From NCBI RefSeq assembly GCF_017948675.1, contig NZ_JAGFBU010000006.1:124001-188000 (forward strand): 64,000 nucleotides of DNA, read 5' to 3'. Of this stretch, positions 8,728-17,202 are shown in pieces (the first letter of the stretch is position 1; each line of letters begins with the position of its first letter). Source of the DNA: Flavobacterium flabelliforme (GTDB lineage: Bacteria > Bacteroidota > Bacteroidia > Flavobacteriales > Flavobacteriaceae). The position numbers were made by a program, and so were the translations under genes. The notes beneath the pieces are model-generated. The model saw only the letters and a list, made by a program, of their open reading frames with translations. It ran no database searches and was not told where the DNA came from.

Positions 8728-8922
8728 ATGAAAAAGAGACATGAACAAAAGTTAGTAATTCTATCAATGCTATTGTTATTAGTATTGAATCTGCCTCTTT
8801 TGCTATTATTTGATAGCTCCAAACCAATTTTTGGTTTTCCAATAATCTACATCTATATTTTTTCGGCATGGTTGTTTTCAGTTGCTATTTCGTACTTCAT
8901 TATAAAAAGATATTATGAATAG
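8728..8922 (+). CDS. small membrane protein, companion of the SLC5-histidine kinase
   Basis: The 64-residue protein has two hydrophobic helices (about 9-26 and 38-58) and charged ends (MKKRHEQK, KRYYE). It overlaps the start of the SLC5-STAC-kinase gene by 8 bp. SSS-family symporters often have a short two-helix protein encoded just upstream (YjcH with ActP, for example). This protein probably plays the same structural part, although I do not recognise the exact family. Confidence 0.75.
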   Translation: MKKRHEQKLVILSMLLLLVLNLPLLLLFDSSKPIFGFPIIYIYIFSAWLFSVAISYFIIKRYYE

Positions 8923-11620
8923 CATAGGGCTTTTACTAATATTGGTTATTTATTTAGCTATTCTTTTTTTCATTGCCCATTGGTCTGAAAAAAGAAGTCA
9001 TTCTAAATGGACTAATAATGCCTATGTATATTCCTTTTCATTGGCAGTTTATTGTACCGCCTGGACGTATTATGGGAGTATTGGCGTTGCTGCAGAATCC
9101 GGTTTAAATTACCTAACGATTTATTTAGGCCCTATATTAATTATTCCGACATGGATGATTATTCTCAAGAAAATTATTAGAATTTCGAGGGTGAATAAAA
9201 TCTCTAGTATCGCAGATTTTATTTCCTTACGTTATGGAAACAGCAGATTTCTTGGAGCCTTAGTCACTATGGTATGCATTTTTGGTATTGTACCTTATAT
9301 CGCATTACAATTAAAATCTATTTCAGATACTTTTCATATTGTTACAAAAACAGAATCTAGTGCTAATATTTTTACAGATACTACTACTTATGTTTGCTTG
9401 GCTTTGGCACTTTTCGCTTCCTATTACGGTACAAAATACGTAGATGCTTCAGAAAAAAGACGCGGTATTGTTACTGCAGTTGCTTTAGAATCTATATTAA
9501 AATTAATTTTCTTTTTGATTATAGGAATCTATGTAACTTATTTTGTTTTTGATGGTTTTGATGATATTTATCAAAAAGCAGCTTTACTCAAAGATTTCGA
9601 CAAAAAAAATACAATTGGTGGGATTAGCAACGGTATTAATTGGTTCTTTTTATGTATATTATCCATGTTTGCTATTTTTTTATTACCTAGACAATTTCAT
9701 ACAGCAATTGTAGAAAACAATAAAGAAAATCATATTAGAACTGCTATTTGGCTTTTTCCTTTATACTTACTGCTTTTTAATATATTTGTTTTTCCAATTG
9801 CTTGGGGCGGCAACATCCTTTTTGAAGGAAAAGGCCATAATTCAGACACTTATTCTTTATTGATTCCGCAATTATTTGACAACAACACCTTGACAGTTTT
9901 AGTATTTCTGGGTGGATTTTCGGCAGCAATATCAATGATTATTGTTTCTTGTATTTCTCTGTCTACTATGCTTAGTAATAATTTACTAATTCCGTATGGA
10001 TTTATTGGATCTCTGGAAAATGCATCGCAGAAAAAAAACAACAGACGTATCGTTAACAGTCGCAAAATTGGTATATTTTCTCTTATCATTTTATCCTACG
10101 CTATTTATAGAATTTTCATTTTAGATTATTCTCTATTTTCTGTAGGATTGGTCGCTTTCGTAATAATTGCACAACTAGCACCTTCCTTTTTCGGCGCGCT
10201 CTTTTGGCGAAGAGGTTCAAAAAAGGGAACGATCACTGGGATTATTTTGGGTTTTTCAGTATGCTTTTACACGTTACTAATTCCTTTTGCTATTGGTCTT
10301 ACAAAATCAACAAGTATGTTTATTCAAGAAGGACCTTGGGGAATTACACTATTAAAACCTTTTCAGCTTTTCGGATTGGATTATCTGGAACCAATTCCAC
10401 ATGCTTTTTTCTGGAGCTTACTTATTAATACATTTAGTTATATGGCAATTTCCGTAAGTTTTAGCGGAAATTACAGAGAACGCAATTATGCGGAAATGTT
10501 TGTAGATATTGACAAATATATTACCAATCATGAAAATGCTTTTATTTGGAAAGGTACCGCTTACATTAGTGACATTCAAAAAGTATTACAACGTTTTTTA
10601 GGAGAAGACAGAACAAAGAGAGCTCTTACTATTTTTAATTTAAAATACAATGTAGACAAAGATATCACGACAGCCGATGCGCGATTTATAAAATTTGCAG
10701 AGAATCTATTAACCGGCCATATTGGTACAGCTTCCGCAAAAATATTAATATCTAGTGTTATCAAGGAAGATAAGATCAGTTTGCCGGAGGTCTTGCGAAT
10801 TTTAGAAGAATCTAAAGAAAACCTCATCATCAACAAAAAACTGACAGATACTTCTAATGAACTAAAAAAAATATCGGTACAGTTAAAGAATGCCAATTTA
10901 GAACTCGTAAACAAAGACATTCAAAAAGATGAATTTCTAGATACGGTTACACATGAATTAAGAACACCAATTACGGCTATTCGCGCGGCTAGCGAAATCC
11001 TTCATGATGACGAGGATATACCAGATGAGTTGCGCAAACAGTTTTTACAAAATATTATTTCCGAATCAGATCGATTGAACCGTTTAATAGACAAAATTTT
11101 AGATTTAGAGAAATTTGAAACCGGAAAACAAAAAATATATTTATCTAAAAATGACATTTCTAGAACAATAAAAAATACTTTAGAATCATTACAACAATTG
11201 ATCAAGAATAAAAAAATTGAAGTGGTTTTTGAAGAATCTTCTTCAGAAATAAAAGCTTTTTATGATGAAGAACGGATTGTTCAAGTTGTTACAAATTTAG
11301 TGTCAAATGCTATAAAATTTAGTGCAAATGCCAACGGGAAAATAATAATTTCGATTATTGAAAATAGAGATAACATCGAGGTCAAAATTCACAACAATGG
11401 CAAAGGAATTAAAAAAGAAGATTTTGAGGCTATTTTTGATAAATTTTATCAGTCCAGAAATCAAAATGTAAAAAAACCAATAGGAAGTGGATTGGGATTA
11501 GCAATTTGTAAAAAAATTATAGAACACCATAAAGGTAGAATTTGGGCAGAAAAAGAAGTTCTTGAAGGCGCAACTTTTATTTTTACCTTACCCAATTATA
11601 ACACCGCAGAAAATAGTTAA
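8915..11620 (+). CDS. SLC5/SSS transporter-STAC-histidine kinase hybrid (CbrA-like)
   Basis: The 901-residue protein has an N-terminal sodium:solute symporter domain of about 13 helices (residues 1-520; motifs AWTYYGSIGVAAESG, IADFISLRYG, FGALFWRRGSKKGT). A STAC-type linker follows (about 525-640), then a coiled segment and a full kinase core. The kinase shows the H-box THELRTPITAIRAA with phospho-acceptor His680, the N-box VTNLVSNAIKFS, and the G-boxes NGKGIK and GSGLGLAICK. CbrA-type proteins couple substrate passage or binding to phosphorylation of a partner regulator. There is no PAS domain. The receiver gene follows after 7 bp and acetyl-CoA synthetase comes next, so acetate sensing is likely but inferred. 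Confidence 0.9.
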   Translation: MNSIGLLLILVIYLAILFFIAHWSEKRSHSKWTNNAYVYSFSLAVYCTAWTYYGSIGVAAESGLNYLTIYLGPILIIPTWMIILKKIIRISRVNKISSIADFISLRYGNSRFLGALVTMVCIFGIVPYIALQLKSISDTFHIVTKTESSANIFTDTTTYVCLALALFASYYGTKYVDASEKRRGIVTAVALESILKLIFFLIIGIYVTYFVFDGFDDIYQKAALLKDFDKKNTIGGISNGINWFFLCILSMFAIFLLPRQFHTAIVENNKENHIRTAIWLFPLYLLLFNIFVFPIAWGGNILFEGKGHNSDTYSLLIPQLFDNNTLTVLVFLGGFSAAISMIIVSCISLSTMLSNNLLIPYGFIGSLENASQKKNNRRIVNSRKIGIFSLIILSYAIYRIFILDYSLFSVGLVAFVIIAQLAPSFFGALFWRRGSKKGTITGIILGFSVCFYTLLIPFAIGLTKSTSMFIQEGPWGITLLKPFQLFGLDYLEPIPHAFFWSLLINTFSYMAISVSFSGNYRERNYAEMFVDIDKYITNHENAFIWKGTAYISDIQKVLQRFLGEDRTKRALTIFNLKYNVDKDITTADARFIKFAENLLTGHIGTASAKILISSVIKEDKISLPEVLRILEESKENLIINKKLTDTSNELKKISVQLKNANLELVNKDIQKDEFLDTVTHELRTPITAIRAASEILHDDEDIPDELRKQFLQNIISESDRLNRLIDKILDLEKFETGKQKIYLSKNDISRTIKNTLESLQQLIKNKKIEVVFEESSSEIKAFYDEERIVQVVTNLVSNAIKFSANANGKIIISIIENRDNIEVKIHNNGKGIKKEDFEAIFDKFYQSRNQNVKKPIGSGLGLAICKKIIEHHKGRIWAEKEVLEGATFIFTLPNYNTAENS

Positions 11621-11627
11621 AGAAAAA

Positions 11628-11990
11628 ATGAAAAAGATTTTAATCGTAGATGACGAACCCAATATTGTAATGGCGCTTGAATACACGTTCAAGAAAAACA
11701 ATTTTGAAGTTTTTATTGCTCGTGATGGACAAGAAGCATTAGAGATTTTAAAAAATCAACTTCCAGATGTAATTATATTAGACGTAATGATGCCTATGGT
11801 TGATGGTTTTGCAACATTAGAACACATTAAAAAGAACGAACGGCTGCGGCATTGCAAAGTCATCTTCCTTTCGGCAAAAAACAAAGAAAAAGATATTGAA
11901 TCAGGACTAGCACTCGGAGCAAACTTATATGTAACCAAACCTTTTTCAGTTAAAAAATTAGTCGAGCAAGTTCATGAATTAACACAATAA
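11628..11990 (+). CDS. receiver-only response regulator
   Basis: From the ATG at 11628 the protein has 120 residues, exactly one receiver domain. It has the acidic pair DD at 8-9, phospho-acceptor Asp52 (IILDVMMP), the switch Ser in FLSAK and the conserved Lys in VTKPF. No DNA-binding or other output domain is attached, so it must act through protein contacts or a phosphorelay. The frame opens upstream inside the kinase gene, but the family start is the ATG 7 bp after the kinase stop. The cognate kinase is almost certainly the SLC5-STAC protein. Confidence 0.9.
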   Translation: MKKILIVDDEPNIVMALEYTFKKNNFEVFIARDGQEALEILKNQLPDVIILDVMMPMVDGFATLEHIKKNERLRHCKVIFLSAKNKEKDIESGLALGANLYVTKPFSVKKLVEQVHELTQ

Positions 11991-12105
11991 AAAAATTCTC
12001 AGAATAGGGAGTTATTAAAATGTAGAGGTTACATTATAACAAAATCAAAAGTTCACGAAATTGAAAATCATTTTTTAAAATAAAAAACAACTAACATCTA
12101 TAAAT

Positions 12106-14013
12106 ATGAGCCGTTACAAAATAAATAATCTAGAAGAATACTTTAAAGAATATAAAAAATCCATTCGCGAACCAAGAAAGTTTTGGGATAAGATAGCCGC
12201 CGAAAATTTTACGTGGTACCAACAATGGGACAAAGTAGTCGATTTTAATATGGCTGAAGCCGAAATAAAATGGTTTACTGAGGCTAAAGTTAACATCACC
12301 AAAAACTGTATCGACAGACATCTTGCTAAAAAAGGAGAAAAAACAGCTATTATTTTCGAACCAAATGATCCTTCTGAAGAAGCGGTTCATATTTCGTATA
12401 ATGAGTTACACCAAAAGGTTTGCAAAATGGCAAATGTTTTATTAGATCAAGGTGTAAAAAAAGGAGATCGTGTTTGCATTTATTTGCCCATGATTCCCGA
12501 ATTAGCAATTACTACATTGGCCTGTGCTAGAATTGGAGCAATCCATTCCGTTGTATTTGCTGGGTTTTCAGCATCGGCAGTGACGGCAAGAATTAATGAT
12601 AGCGAGTGCAAAATGGTAATTACTTCAGATGGTGGTTATCGTGGTAACAAGACAATAGACTTAAAAAGCATCGTTGATGAAGCTCTAGAAAAAAGTCCTT
12701 GCGTAGAAAATGTGTTGGTGGTAAAAAGAATCCATTCGGAAATTAATATGAAAGAAGGTCGTGACCAATGGCTAGAGCCTCTTCTTGATCAAGCATCGGA
12801 TAATAATGTAGCCGAAATTATGGATGCAGAAGATCCTTTGTTTATTCTTTATACTTCAGGATCAACAGGAAAACCAAAAGGTATGGTTCATACTACTGCG
12901 GGTTATATGGTTTATGCTGCATACACTTTTAAAAACGTATTTAATTATGAGGACAATGACATCTTTTGGTGTACTGCGGATATTGGTTGGATTACCGGAC
13001 ATTCTTATATTTTGTACGGTCCCTTATTAAACGGAGCCACTACAATAATTTTCGAAGGTGTGCCTTCCTATCCTGATTTCAGTCGTTTTTGGGAAACAAT
13101 AGAAAAGCACAAAGTAACCCAATTCTACACTGCTCCAACTGCCATTAGGGCTTTAGCCAAAGAGAACTTATCTTATGTTCAAAAATTTAAATTGGAAACA
13201 TTAAAAGTAATTGGTTCTGTTGGAGAACCTATAAATGAAGAAGCATGGCACTGGTATAATGATCACGTAGGAGGCAAAAGATGTCCGCTGGTTGATACTT
13301 GGTGGCAAACTGAAACAGGCGGGATTCTAATATCCCCTTTAGCTTTTGTAACACCAACAAAACCAACTTATGCTTCCTTACCATTACCGGGAATTCAACC
13401 CGTATTAATGGATAGCAAACGAAATGAAATTGAAGACAATCAAGTCACGGGAAGTCTTTGTATAAAATTTCCTTGGCCGGGAATTGCAAGAACTATTTGG
13501 GGGGATCACCAACGCTATAAAGAAACTTACTTTTCTGCTTTTCCAGGTAAATATTTTACTGGCGATGGAGCTTTACGTGATGAAGTGGGATACTATAGAA
13601 TTACAGGCCGTGTAGACGATGTGGTTATCGTTTCAGGACACAATCTTGGCACAGCACCTATTGAAGATTCAATTAATGAGCATCCAGCCGTTGCTGAATC
13701 TGCCATTGTAGGTTTTCCTCATGACGTAAAAGGGAATGCGTTATATGGTTTTGTAATTTTGAAAGAAACCGGAGAATATCGCGACAGAGAAAACTTGATT
13801 AAAGAAATTAATCAACAAATCTCAAATCATATCGGACCAATTGCCAAACTCGATAAAATACAGTTTGTGTCTGGTTTACCAAAAACACGTTCTGGAAAAA
13901 TCATGCGTAGAATTTTACGCAAAATTGCCGAAGGTGATTATTCTAATTTTGGAGATACATCTACCTTATTAAATCCTGAAATTGTAGATGAAATTAAAGA
14001 AGGAAAAATTTAA
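12106..14013 (+). CDS. acs: acetyl-CoA synthetase (AMP-forming)
   Basis: Acs converts acetate, ATP and CoA to acetyl-CoA via acetyl-AMP. The 635-residue protein carries the AMP-binding loop YTSGSTGKPKG (about residues 249-259), the core motif DTWWQTETGG, the hinge region ITGRVDDVV, and the C-terminal PKTRSGKIMRR, whose Lys598 is the catalytic lysine and a known acetylation site in this family. The acetyl-pocket sequence VDTWWQTE fits acetate rather than longer acids. It stands 115 bp after the response regulator, so it may have its own promoter. With the carrier and sensor upstream it forms an acetate uptake and activation module. Confidence 0.95.
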   Translation: MSRYKINNLEEYFKEYKKSIREPRKFWDKIAAENFTWYQQWDKVVDFNMAEAEIKWFTEAKVNITKNCIDRHLAKKGEKTAIIFEPNDPSEEAVHISYNELHQKVCKMANVLLDQGVKKGDRVCIYLPMIPELAITTLACARIGAIHSVVFAGFSASAVTARINDSECKMVITSDGGYRGNKTIDLKSIVDEALEKSPCVENVLVVKRIHSEINMKEGRDQWLEPLLDQASDNNVAEIMDAEDPLFILYTSGSTGKPKGMVHTTAGYMVYAAYTFKNVFNYEDNDIFWCTADIGWITGHSYILYGPLLNGATTIIFEGVPSYPDFSRFWETIEKHKVTQFYTAPTAIRALAKENLSYVQKFKLETLKVIGSVGEPINEEAWHWYNDHVGGKRCPLVDTWWQTETGGILISPLAFVTPTKPTYASLPLPGIQPVLMDSKRNEIEDNQVTGSLCIKFPWPGIARTIWGDHQRYKETYFSAFPGKYFTGDGALRDEVGYYRITGRVDDVVIVSGHNLGTAPIEDSINEHPAVAESAIVGFPHDVKGNALYGFVILKETGEYRDRENLIKEINQQISNHIGPIAKLDKIQFVSGLPKTRSGKIMRRILRKIAEGDYSNFGDTSTLLNPEIVDEIKEGKI

Positions 14014-14106
14014 TTTTTGCTTTTTAATTGTTGTTCAAAAGTATTCCAAATAAAGGAGTTCACTGAAACATATCGCCTATTTTGAGCAATATTACCCTTA
14101 AATAAT

Positions 14107-14156
14107 AAAAATCGCTTATAACTGAATTTTAAAGATTCGTTATAAGCGATTTATTT
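14107..14156 (+). terminator. terminator after acs
   Basis: A perfect 14-bp inverted repeat, AAATCGCTTATAAC (14109-14122) and GTTATAAGCGATTT (14139-14152), is followed by a T-rich stretch about 95 bp past the acs stop. Confidence 0.75.
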
Positions 14157-14274
14157 TTATAAGCTTTTTTTGATCTACTTTTCATTTGAACCATTTCTTT
14201 TTATTCATTAAAAACTTCGATTATCTTTATATACTTAATTGGATTATTCTTTTTAAATTTACTGTAAACTATTT

Positions 14275-14570
14275 TATTTCAGATTGTTAGTGCCGAAAGT
14301 TATTCCTCTATCATAACCATCTCCATTTTTGAAATAACTATTTTCGGCTTGAATTTGGTATCTATTCTTTGCTTTTTCCTTGTAATATCCAGTTTCTTAA
14401 AAAGCTATTTTATCAACGAACTGAAATTGATAAGTTCATACTCTGGATTCTTAACTAAAAAATATTTAATAGACATATCATATTACCAGAGTTCTATTAC
14501 ATCGACATCTGAAACGCTGTGAATTGTTTTCAAATTGAATTTTCACTGAACTGAATCGCTTGTTGTTATT
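14275..14570 (-). pseudogene. possible decayed coding remnant, unidentified
   Basis: Most of the 14013-14730 gap has no intact gene. On the minus strand two stretches look coding but are broken. At 14400-14275 a 40-codon stretch (from ETGYYKEKAKNRYQIQ to GITFGTNNLK) ends at TAA. At about 14550-14412, in another frame, there is FNLKTIHSVSDVDVIELW, a stop, then MSIKYFLVKNPEYELINF. The switch of frame and the in-frame stops suggest a small gene lost by frameshift and nonsense changes. I do not recognise the family, and chance open frames in AT-rich DNA cannot be excluded. Confidence 0.35.
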
Positions 14571-14616
14571 ATTATTGCGCTAGCTTTTATAAAATCTCAT
14601 AATTACACTTAAACAA

Positions 14617-14654
14617 AAAAAGGAGTAGAAAAACTTCGTTTTCTACTCCTTTTA
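14617..14654 (-). terminator. terminator of the susCDE operon
   Basis: A perfect 15-bp inverted repeat (AAAAGGAGTAGAAAA at 14618-14632 and its complement at 14639-14653) encloses a 6-nt loop. On the minus strand it ends in a run of T, about 75 bp after the susE-like stop. Confidence 0.85.
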
Positions 14655-14729
14655 ACTAACAATTTATATCTCAAAAGACTTTTTTAATGCATTCTCGAAT
14701 AATAGTCTTGTTTTGGATACATTAAAAAA

Positions 14730-15551
14730 TTATTCTAACGTTATCGTTTTGGCAGCGTTATCAATTTTTAGGACTCTCATTCCTGTTGGTCCTGTATATT
14801 TAAAATTAAAATCACCATCATTAGCATTTACTAATTCAGGAGTAATGGTATAACCTGCGTTAGCGTAAAATGCGTAACTGCGACTCGCATCCCAGTTTCC
14901 GTTACTTGTGAAATTATTGCCTAGAAAAATTCTAAAAGCTTCTCCACCATTTAACATTACTGCCACTTGATATACATTGGTTTGGCCTATTACTAATGGC
15001 AACTCGGTTTCTGCATCATCATCCCATGACCATCCTCCAGGAGTAGCTGCGCCTACAAGCCATAATGAACTTGCTAATGGTGTTCGGTACGAAGTAACTT
15101 TAATAGTAAAGAAATTAGAAAACTGTGCTACACTGCTGGTAGCTCCTATAGATGATTTTACACGAATATCTACTAAGTTTTCTTGTTTTTCAACAAAGCC
15201 ACCATTCACTAATGCTGAATTTAATTCTCCAACGGTAATTGCCTTAAAACGACTTGTAGTGGTAGTAACAACAATTGGCGCTGCAAATTTAGTTCCTGCT
15301 TTTGCAATTTCTATTGTATAATTTACAACAGTAGGCGTTCCCGCATAAGCAGCATCGTCCCATACAAAAGTGGTTGCAACATCTTTTTCTGTTGCTTTAG
15401 AAAGTACGATATTAAAATCTCCTGTTGGTGATAATAATACAGGTGCTTTTACCCCAGCTACAGCTTCTCTATTGGTATCTTGAATATCATCTGTACAAGA
15501 AATAGCTGCTATGCTCAAAAAAGCAACTAATAATTTATTAATATTTTTCAT
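14730..15551 (-). CDS. SusE-like surface glycan-binding lipoprotein
   Basis: The 273-residue protein has a signal peptide with lipobox AISC (Cys19), so it is a lipoprotein, probably surface-exposed through the TDD residues after the cysteine. An N-terminal Ig-like SusE domain covers about residues 25-150 (PVLLSPTGDFNIVLSK, TFVWDDAAY). A starch-binding-like beta module follows (SLWLVGAATPGGWSWDDD, then FYANAGYTITP). SusE proteins hold maltooligosaccharides near the SusCD importer. The protein is shorter than B. theta SusE and carries only one C-terminal binding module by eye. It is the last gene of the operon. Confidence 0.85.
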   Translation of the reverse strand: MKNINKLLVAFLSIAAISCTDDIQDTNREAVAGVKAPVLLSPTGDFNIVLSKATEKDVATTFVWDDAAYAGTPTVVNYTIEIAKAGTKFAAPIVVTTTTSRFKAITVGELNSALVNGGFVEKQENLVDIRVKSSIGATSSVAQFSNFFTIKVTSYRTPLASSLWLVGAATPGGWSWDDDAETELPLVIGQTNVYQVAVMLNGGEAFRIFLGNNFTSNGNWDASRSYAFYANAGYTITPELVNANDGDFNFKYTGPTGMRVLKIDNAAKTITLE

Positions 15552-15581
15552 GTTTTTTTATTTTTAATGTGAAACAGTCAT

Positions 15582-17192
15582 TTAATAGCCCGTGTTTTGC
15601 GTCAAATTAGGATTGGATGAAATAGATGAACTAGGTATCGGAAAAACATTTAAATTGGATGCAAATGAAGTTCCATTGGCAACATTTCCTTTCCAAGCCC
15701 AATTGTAATTGCCTCCACCGTATTTATTAAAGCGAATCAAATCTTGTCTTCGGTGACCTTCCCAATGCAATTCTCTCGCTCTCTCATCAATAATAAAGTT
15801 TAAGTTTACTTGAGCCTGAGTAACATTTGCAACAGCAGAACCATTATTTGCTCTTTCTCTTAAAGCATTAATATAATTTAACGATTGAACAGAAGCATTG
15901 GCAGAAGTATTTGAATTGGTAGCACCATCTTTTCTCATTTGCGCCTCAGCATACATTAAGTACGCATCGGCTAATCTAAATAATGGAAAATCAGTATCTA
16001 CAAATGTGGAGTTTACCCCAGCAATACCAGCTGAAGTTTTGTTAGAATATTTACGCAAAATATATCCTTGTCCCGCATTAGTAAGTTCAGCAATATCAAT
16101 TGGTCTTGTACCAGCTGCATACGTTTTTCTGGTATCGGTATCAAATTGCGAACCATCAAATTTCTCTACTAATTGTCTTCGCATACGCAACGCTCCTCCA
16201 AAACCACCAACACCAAATTCAGCACCGTTGGATTCGATAGAACCTACTTGACCGTTAATTATAACAGTAGTAGCACCGTAATTTTGAGTTTTTATACCAT
16301 CTGATTGTAAGGTAAAAATAAGCTCAGAAGAGGTATTATTGTTAGCATTAAAATTGTCTAAATAATTCGTTTTTAAGGAATATCCTCCACCAATTACCTC
16401 GGTACATTTAGTCATACACTCCGCATATTTTGGTGTGCCAATATATACCTCAGCATTCAAGTACATTTTTGCTAGAATCATTTGAGCCATCGCTTTGTCT
16501 AATCTCCCATACTCATTTGTTCTTGCGGCTTTAAGATTTGGAATTACTTCATTCAGTTCTTTTTCAATAAAAGTAAATAATTGTTGTCTGTTGTATTGTG
16601 GCCCTTTAAAATTCAATTTGTCATTTTCTGTAATAAAAGGGGCTTTTCCAAACAAATCCATGATGTTATAATAAGCAAACGCTCTTAAAACACGTACTTC
16701 ATTTCTGTAAAAATTAATTTCTGCAACATCTGCCGTAGCATTAATTCCTCTTGAACTTAATAATTCTGGTGTAGATTGTCTCAAAAAATCATTAGCAAGT
16801 GCAACCTCAGCCATTGTTCTACTAAACATACCTAGTAAAATAGGATTGGCGGCTGTCCAGGTATTCCTTTGCAATTCAGCAACTCCTTCATCATTTTCAT
16901 AGGTCCAAACGGCTTCATCTGTTGTTAAACTTTGTAAATACCACATACATCTTCCAAACTGACTTGTTCCTGCATCAATTCCTTGTAAGAACGAAGAACC
17001 TGCATCTCCTGTACCGGTCAAACTAAGATTGCCATATACACCAGCCAATGCTTGCTTGTATCCTAAAGGAGTAGTAAATAGTTTTTCCGAAGAAAGTACT
17101 CTTGGATCTTCTGCTACTACATCTAAATCACCCGTACACGATTGCAATGTCGCTAAAGCAAATAGGAAGTAAATAAAATTTATTTTTTTCAT
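15582..17192 (-). CDS. SusD/RagB-family starch-binding lipoprotein
   Basis: From the ATG at 17192 the protein has 536 residues and a lipobox LQSC, placing it at the outer membrane. SusD-family features include the helical TPR-like body (LLGMFSRTMAEVALANDFLRQ, EVRVLRAFAYYNIMDLFGKAPF) and the C-terminal INALRERAN...LNFIIDERARELHWEGHRRQDLIRF signature. SusD caps the SusC pore and binds incoming oligosaccharide. The frame runs 11 codons further upstream, but those codons precede the signal peptide. It follows susC by 10 bp. Confidence 0.95.
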   Translation of the reverse strand: MKKINFIYFLFALATLQSCTGDLDVVAEDPRVLSSEKLFTTPLGYKQALAGVYGNLSLTGTGDAGSSFLQGIDAGTSQFGRCMWYLQSLTTDEAVWTYENDEGVAELQRNTWTAANPILLGMFSRTMAEVALANDFLRQSTPELLSSRGINATADVAEINFYRNEVRVLRAFAYYNIMDLFGKAPFITENDKLNFKGPQYNRQQLFTFIEKELNEVIPNLKAARTNEYGRLDKAMAQMILAKMYLNAEVYIGTPKYAECMTKCTEVIGGGYSLKTNYLDNFNANNNTSSELIFTLQSDGIKTQNYGATTVIINGQVGSIESNGAEFGVGGFGGALRMRRQLVEKFDGSQFDTDTRKTYAAGTRPIDIAELTNAGQGYILRKYSNKTSAGIAGVNSTFVDTDFPLFRLADAYLMYAEAQMRKDGATNSNTSANASVQSLNYINALRERANNGSAVANVTQAQVNLNFIIDERARELHWEGHRRQDLIRFNKYGGGNYNWAWKGNVANGTSFASNLNVFPIPSSSISSNPNLTQNTGY

Positions 17193-17202
17193 GATCTTAT
17201 TA

